From positions 16,969,484 to 17,033,483 of the forward strand of contig NC_135550.1 of the NCBI RefSeq assembly GCF_964340395.1: a stretch of DNA of 64,000 nucleotides, read 5' to 3'. The stretch is from Glandiceps talaboti. Its lineage: Eukaryota; Hemichordata; Enteropneusta; Spengelidae. The notes beneath the pieces are model-generated. The model did no database searches. It saw nothing but the letters and a program-made list of their open reading frames with translations, and was not told the DNA's origin. The translations under genes and the position numbers were made by a program. This document shows, one piece after another, positions 59,601-64,000 of this stretch. Numbering within the stretch: position 1 is the stretch's first letter; every line of letters starts with the position of its first letter.

Positions 59601-62600
59601 TGAAGTTACAGGGGTATGATTGACATTCTAACTTTGTATTACTGTTTTATACAGAATTGTAGTAAAAGTGTCACCCACTGAGACTGGACCTGTGTTGGAA
59701 GAAGAGGCAGAGTCATCTGACAGTAACCAGTTTAGTTCTATGGAGGATGCCATGCAGTTTGGTAAACAAGAACCGTCACCATTCTCATCTAAGAAAGTCC
59801 TTTATGATGGAGAAGAGGTAATGCTAAGTAGAACTGTTACTTTTGACATTAGATTATATACAGCTGTAGTAGAGCTATATGAGTCTCAGAAAAGTTTATT
59901 ACATGTAATCACTCTTGTCATAATGAGAAGAGAAGTTGTATTGTCCTCGTAAGCTGTGCTTAATCTTTCAGTAGCTTAGGAACTCAAAAACAGTCAATTA
60001 ATTCAAGGGTATGTATATTTCTATTATCAGATATGACCTTTCTACTAGTATCTATATTTAACCTTGACCATGTCCTGTTGGGTCAAAATTATAAAATAAA
60101 TCCATTTCATCCATCCATCCATCCATCAACTCACAAATAAAGTATTTAAGGGTGGCGTTTCTTCTGTGAAGACTTGTTTTTGAACACAAATACTTAATGA
60201 GGAAGTTTATTCTTAACCAGATGGTGATGCCAGGTGACCAAGCTGAGATGGCAGAGTTTGCAGAGAAGGCTAACAGCAATACAAGAATTCAACTTGAATT
60301 GAATTTCCCAAACATCAGTGGGTGTCTTAGATCCAAGAAGTTTTTTGAATGCATCTACAACAGGTGTGTGTAGTGATTTGAAAATGGCCATATGGATGAG
60401 AAATGAGTACTTATTGTGATATTTAATGAGTAAAATAATTTCTTATGGTTTTCTACAATTAGAGCTGTTAGCAAGTTGACTTACAAATGTTGATATACAA
60501 GACTTTCTACCTACCTTACAATAGCAACTAGTTGTTTTCACACTACCTGATAGAATTTCAGTATACTACCTTAATAGTAATATATCATGATATGCTACAA
60601 AGTAAAAGACAAAATTACTGAAATTTTCTCCAAATTGTTAACATGTCATGAGAATTAGAAGTTTAACCAATACACACAACAATTTGATGAACTGAGTGCT
60701 TTCAACTACTGTCAGTTTTGTTAACGGTATGATAGATAACATGGCTTATTATGATCATGTCACAAAATGATGTGAGCAAGGAGGATATTCCCATAGATGT
60801 TATGGAAAGAAATGAGAAAGTATCATCCTCCATCTCTGTTCACATTATTGGGGCAATGCTTGATGTCGCGCTTATAAATGTTAGTTTCTCTATAAATAAC
60901 AGATTTGATGTCCTTGTTTGTTGATATGTTGTGCTTCTGCTAATGTATTTACTTTGCCAGTTGGTCTACTGTTGTCACACGTATGTTCTTTTAATCTCAC
61001 TAACAAGGCCTGTTTTGATTCACTGATATATGAAGCACCACATGATCCACATAGTATCTGACAGATGATGCCACACCATGTCTTATCTCCTTTTTTGACT
61101 TGTGTCATGTTACAACCTAGAGGATGTAATTAAGTAACTTTGATGGCCATATTTTTGCAGATTATTGAATGATATGTTACTATGGGAACCAGCTGCTCCA
61201 ACACCAGTATATGCTTCTGACAGTACCAGTATTTTCATGTCCACCACAGCTGGTTTGGATCTAGCCACTCAAATGAGACAGAACCCAACATTTGCCATGT
61301 GTAGATCAATCCATGGTGAATTTGGTAAGATCAAGTATTTTCTACTATTCACACAGTTGCAGAGAACTCACATTTTTTATCAGTACCAGTGTCAAAATCA
61401 ATCTGTATATGTTGTTGTCTTTCCTACAAGACCTACCCTATGTATGTTTTTGCTTGTTACCATGGAAATTTAATGTAGAGAACTGCCAATAGGTTTTTGA
61501 AGTTTGTCATATAGATTTACAATGTACTTGCATCGAAACTACTCATCCAGCGACTTCTAGTAACAAGGCCCCTTAGGTCATTCTTGGCTGAAAGAAAAAA
61601 AATATTGGGGAATAATATGTAAGTGTTGGTCACTAACATATTAAATATGTCCTCTTCTAGATTCTGATTCAGATGACAATGATGAAAGTGGTCAATTCTC
61701 ATCCTACTTTGATCCTAAGATGAAGAGGAAAAGGAAGTCTGAACAACTTGGTCACTTACAAAGTTACATGACTGTCACATTGAATATTGGTCATGGAAGA
61801 GTTGATCTTTGCCTCCCAGTCAAGGTAACATTGTGGGCATATCATCTAGTGTCTGAATTTACTTATAAGACTTTACAATGCAGCAAGGATTGATGATGTG
61901 CATATATGGGCACCAATTGTGCCTTAATACTCCTCCATCTGTGTGTATATGTTCAGCAATGTTTTTGACATGCAAAGGCTGATTTCATTCAAACCTAGCA
62001 CAAAGGTGGCATCCCATATTGGACATATGTATGCCACTTTGCTTTGCAACATTATTAAATTACTGTTATCACATCTAGTCTGTGCATGCATCTGTTACTT
62101 CCCCACCTAACAAAACATCACCATGCATAAGTAGTGTAATTATTAGTTGTGATAAAAAGTGATTACTTGTGTGGACAGTTTAGTTTACAAATCACTTATC
62201 TGTACATGCAATAACAAACTTTTTACAATTTTTTATTTTTTATTTTACAATTTATTGAAGTACAAACATGGACTTCAAAAGTGTTGCTTCAGGTTATTTT
62301 TTCTAGTAGAAAAATATAAAGTTGTTTAGAAGATGAAAAATAAGAAATATATACTCATTTCTCATATATGCTTACTTTAACCCATAACAGATTATGTGTA
62401 CAGTATTTGCCATGTAGTAAATGTGTGTTTTACTTTTTTGTTTCCATTCTAGTTTGTTGTCGAAAAGCCCAAACATATTTTCAATAAAAAGAGAGACATT
62501 TCTGTACATTTGTAAACTTTCTCAGTGAGTGAAATGGGTCAATGACATGATGTTTTTTTTTTAATTGATTGTGCCATACCTGTAGGATGAGAATGGTGAT

Positions 62601-63840
62601 GTATGTACAGACAAACATGGTGAAGCTTTACTGGATGTAGAAGATGGTAGTTTGTTCCTTGTAGCCAAATACTTAGGTGACCCTGATCTGACCTACATGT
62701 CAATACAGTCCAATAGAGTTACACTTTACCATAATAGTAAGTACCAGTACATGTCTAACACGGTCCAACAGAATACCATAATAGTACATACATGTATATG
62801 TCATCCCAACCAAGTCTGTTTCCCCCAGTTTCCACTCTTGGGAAACAAACTGTGTTGGGTTGATCCTCAGACCCTTGAGGAAACATGACTTTGTCCAAGT
62901 AAGACCAGTTAATATGTTTGTAATCCTGCACTCTCAAACTCATGCAGTAACAGCTGGAGAAGGCAGAGTTATTCAGCCAAACTATATTAGGTAAACTATT
63001 TTCTCTCTTATTAATTTGTAACTACTCCAAGACTCTCAACTTCATCAGTATGTAAATGTACATGACTCTAAATAAATAAGTATCCAGAACTGTTCTGTCA
63101 TTGTTAGGACCAAGATTGATGAAATACTATGGGTAGATGCCTCTATTACTTCTAGGATTTCCTTCACCAATGAGCTATTATAACACATAATCACTACCTT
63201 AGTTATCATGTGATAATGTTATGTTACCCAGGTGATGTGAAATCCATGGTGACCAGAGACACTGTAGAAGTTGCCAGTAAAAGCCTTCCAGATCAATTAC
63301 ATCCATGTGTGTACAAGTCAGAGGCTGGATTGTCTACAAAGCTTAGTGCAGGGTCTGATAATGCCAATATGCTGGCAGTAGCTTCCAAAATTCACCTTGA
63401 TACAAAGAGAGATGTCAAGGTAAGTCAAAGTGGTAGGGAATTATCCAGATAGTGGAGAAATTTAAATTGAACACAGTTTGATGAATTTCAGTGGTCATGT
63501 CATGATGTACAAGACAAAAAATAACAGTAACAAAATGAGTGCACACTGTGATTTATTGAATCCTTGTGGTTAGATTTGGGCATGTTCTTAGTAAATTTTG
63601 CTAAGATTCAAAAACCAGCAGGAAAATGTTTTACAATTTGTAAATTTTCTGTGAAGTATAGTGATGAGAAGTCTTTTTTAAATGTATTACACAATACCTT
63701 TCTACAACTCTGAACAAAACCACTGAATGATGTGTAATTGAATAATTCTTTGTTGACAGCATATGACAGTTGCAGTTGGTGTGAAGGGTGGTACTTTACA
63801 GCATAGAGTTACCGCATCAGGGCAAAGCTGGTTAACGCAG
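44458..63840 (+). CDS. ATG2: Autophagy-related protein 2, N-terminal 24 exons (continues past window)
   Basis: Bridge-like lipid-transfer protein that feeds ER lipid to the growing autophagosome and binds WIPI and ATG9. Exons: 44458-44625, 46407-46581, 47022-47183, 47979-48081, 50799-50994, 51488-51682, 51963-52059, 52772-52969, 53541-53681, 55226-55351, 55682-55919, 56309-56495, 56771-56884, 57103-57288, 57871-57974, 58257-58429, 58904-59015, 59655-59817, 60221-60363, 61161-61324, 61661-61824, 62586-62736, 63232-63419, 63760-63840; 1243 codons, about 60% of a normal ATG2. The start holds the chorein_N region: IKKRACRYLLQHYLGNFLQE and SISISVPWSALLRD follow human ATG2 closely. The later FPIPDLRP...RPWWKRALRKET and MTVAVGVKG...LQHRV also fit. 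All phases agree. ATG2A and ATG2B are vertebrate duplicates, so an invertebrate copy is simply ATG2. Intron 4 holds a hAT-like insertion. Confidence 0.96.
46853..47045. repeat. Partial tandem duplication at ATG2 exon 3 acceptor
   Basis: The start of exon 3 (TACAAGCTATGGCTGAATCA, from 47022) also occurs at about 46894 in the intron, preceded by a related GTGATTTGTTTTATGAG. Flanking CACAGAAGTTCTAACTACAT near 46935 likewise echoes GACAGAAGTTCTGACATG near 46857. The duplicate runs into a stop soon after and has a poor acceptor. Confidence 0.75.
47425..47800 (+). mobile_element. Family B repeat, copy 2, with foldback right half
   Basis: The left part matches 6190-6460. The right part, 47635-47800, is a foldback: TTATTCTCCAATATTTTTCT and TCATTCAGC at one end, GCTGAATGAAGAAAAATATT and GGGGAATAAC at the other, around the palindromic core CACTACTCGTCTAGCGACTG. 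In ATG2 intron 3. Confidence 0.75.
48546..50714. mobile_element. hAT-like DNA transposon, 2169 bp, non-autonomous
   Basis: Perfect 18-bp terminal inverted repeat CAGAGGAGGCTGGAAGGG at both ends (48546-48563 and its reverse complement ending at 50714). Both sides are flanked by an exact 8-bp duplication ATGTACAC (48538-48545 and 50715-50722), which fits the hAT target pattern nTnnnnAn. No ORF above about 95 codons and no transposase motif recognised, so it is non-autonomous. It sits in ATG2 intron 4 and accounts for most of that intron's 2.7 kb. Confidence 0.9.
49362..49396. repeat. (AAAT)n microsatellite inside the hAT-like element
   Basis: About nine AAAT units. Confidence 0.9.
51297..51436. 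repeat. Foldback, ~140 bp
   Basis: CATTGTATTGCTTGGCCTTA and GGGCACTAGTAGACATTATA at the left return as CATCTACCAGTGCCC and TTATAGCCAAGCAATAAGTG at the right. MITE-like, in ATG2 intron 5. Confidence 0.7.
52215..52622. repeat. (TCTG)n microsatellite, ~400 bp, imperfect
   Basis: About 100 TCTG-type units with CCTG, TATCTG and ACTG variants in ATG2 intron 7. All open frames here are repeat by-products. Confidence 0.97.
52970..53270 (-). mobile_element. Family B repeat, copy 3 (reverse)
   Basis: Reverse-complement relative of 6190-6510 and 47425-47700: CCCCAATATTTTTCTTTG, GGGGCCTTGTCACTA, AACATAATTTATAGAAAATC and CTTGACTTGTGCATGG line up in inverted order. In ATG2 intron 8. Confidence 0.65.
54832..55200 (+). 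mobile_element. Family D MITE, copy 3
   Basis: Matches 30216-30603 on the same strand: CCAGATTTGGCAAAGTATGG, TATGTTTTGATTACTAGTAG, AGCACTCCTAGTGGCCAAAT, and an end near GATAACTGTAATAT. Ends 25 bp before ATG2 exon 10. Confidence 0.75.
56570..56669. repeat. (ACAG)n microsatellite
   Basis: About 25 GACA units with GATA variants, filling much of the 275-bp ATG2 intron 12. Confidence 0.96.
58540..58860. mobile_element. Family A foldback MITE, full copy 2
   Basis: Left arm AAAATGTATTGGTTTCATTC, TTATCAGTACAGAGTTGGCA, TCAATCTGAACTTAGGTGGA; right arm is the reverse complement (TCCACCTAAGTTCGGATTGA, ATGCCAGTTCCAGACTAAGA, AATTAAACCAACACATTTTA). Same family as 11724-12097. In ATG2 intron 16. Confidence 0.8.
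59040..59512. mobile_element. Family G large foldback element
   Basis: Two arms of about 200 bp in inverted order: left GGGAGAGTCATTTTATGATT, TTGCCTCATGACCATGAC, TTAGATGAACAATAAATATT; right TATGTATTGTTCATCTAAGG, CTCCCATGAGGCAATGTTGG, GAAATGACTCTCCAGAACCC. A partial copy lies at 21335-21405. In ATG2 intron 17. Confidence 0.8.
60890..61108 (-). mobile_element. Penelope-like element fragment (GIY-YIG domain), fossil
   Basis: The minus-strand translation carries CQILCGSCGASYISE, RLKEHTCDN and HINKQGHQI, which resemble the GIY-YIG endonuclease region at the C-terminal end of Penelope-like retroelements (pattern I-P-C-x-C-x-x-x-Y-I-G-x-T, then R-x-x-E-H, then H-x-x-x-x-G-H). No reverse-transcriptase part was seen next to it. 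A broken end fragment in ATG2 intron 19. Confidence 0.6.
61530..61622 (+). mobile_element. Family B repeat fragment
   Basis: CGAAACTACTCATCCAGCGA, CTAGTAACAAGGCCCCTTAG and AATATTGGGGAATAATATG match the right half of the foldback at 47635-47800. In ATG2 intron 20. Confidence 0.6.
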
Positions 63841-64000
63841 GTAAATTCAACATGAGTAATTTAAATTCAGTATTAGGGGGTTCACATTGGGACTTTCAGC
63901 TAGGACCAAGCCATGACCAGGCCTGAGCAAAAGCATAAAAATCAAGTGTGAACAGTTTGGTCCAAGCCAGGCTCAGACAAGTTATTGTCTCTGAATGAAG

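Noticed and set aside
60890-61108. ORF considered as a host gene nested in ATG2
   Set aside because: Its motif pattern fits the end domain of a Penelope-like element and no start or neighbouring exon supports a host gene.
62948-62991. Possible extra ATG2 exon between exons 22 and 23
   Set aside because: It has acceptor- and donor-like ends, but its phase does not fit both neighbours, whereas exon 22 joins exon 23 directly in frame.

Overview
This is a 64 kb stretch of an intron-rich, AT-rich animal nuclear genome. I could rebuild nine protein-coding genes exon by exon, with all frames and splice phases agreeing. The gene content (arylsulfatase A, core histones, IFT43, SPATA17, GPATCH2, ATG2, and an animal YeeE-type transporter that I do not associate with mammals) and the compact ~2 to 8 kb genes point to a marine invertebrate. 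A deuterostome such as a hemichordate or amphioxus is my best guess. The species is not certain, and a lophotrochozoan cannot be excluded by eye.

Layout. 1-1935: 3'-truncated arylsulfatase A-like gene (minus). 2874-4072: divergent H2B/H2A histone pair, each with a 3' histone stem-loop. 6537-9801: second, complete arylsulfatase A-like gene (minus). 10053-14765: IFT43 (plus). 17707-22744: SPATA17 (minus). 27109-32044: GPATCH2 (plus). 36014-43849: an eight-exon gene for a YeeE/YedE (Sulf_transp) membrane protein (minus). 44458 to the window end: first 24 exons of ATG2 (plus). The genes mostly alternate in strand, giving divergent pairs H2B/H2A, ARSA-2/IFT43, SPATA17/GPATCH2 and YeeE/ATG2.

The genes do not form one pathway. 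IFT43 (intraflagellar transport A) and SPATA17 (IQ-motif protein linked to sperm and flagella) are both cilia-associated and lie tail to tail. The SPATA17/GPATCH2 head-to-head arrangement is also found in human 1q41, and IFT43 lies near the GPATCH2 paralogue GPATCH2L in human 14q24. The window therefore looks like an unduplicated ancestral version of a vertebrate paralogon.

Introns and spacers are full of small non-autonomous elements that I could define by comparing copies within the window: at least six foldback/MITE-like families (called A, B, C, D, F and G here), two tRNA-type SINE copies, a 2.17 kb hAT-like element with an exact 8-bp target duplication, a Penelope-like GIY-YIG fragment, and many microsatellites. 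The most notable observations are the intron-containing animal YeeE-type transporter that shares a promoter interval with ATG2, and a 9 x 34-bp array in GPATCH2 intron 1 whose every unit carries an acceptor-like and a donor-like splice site.
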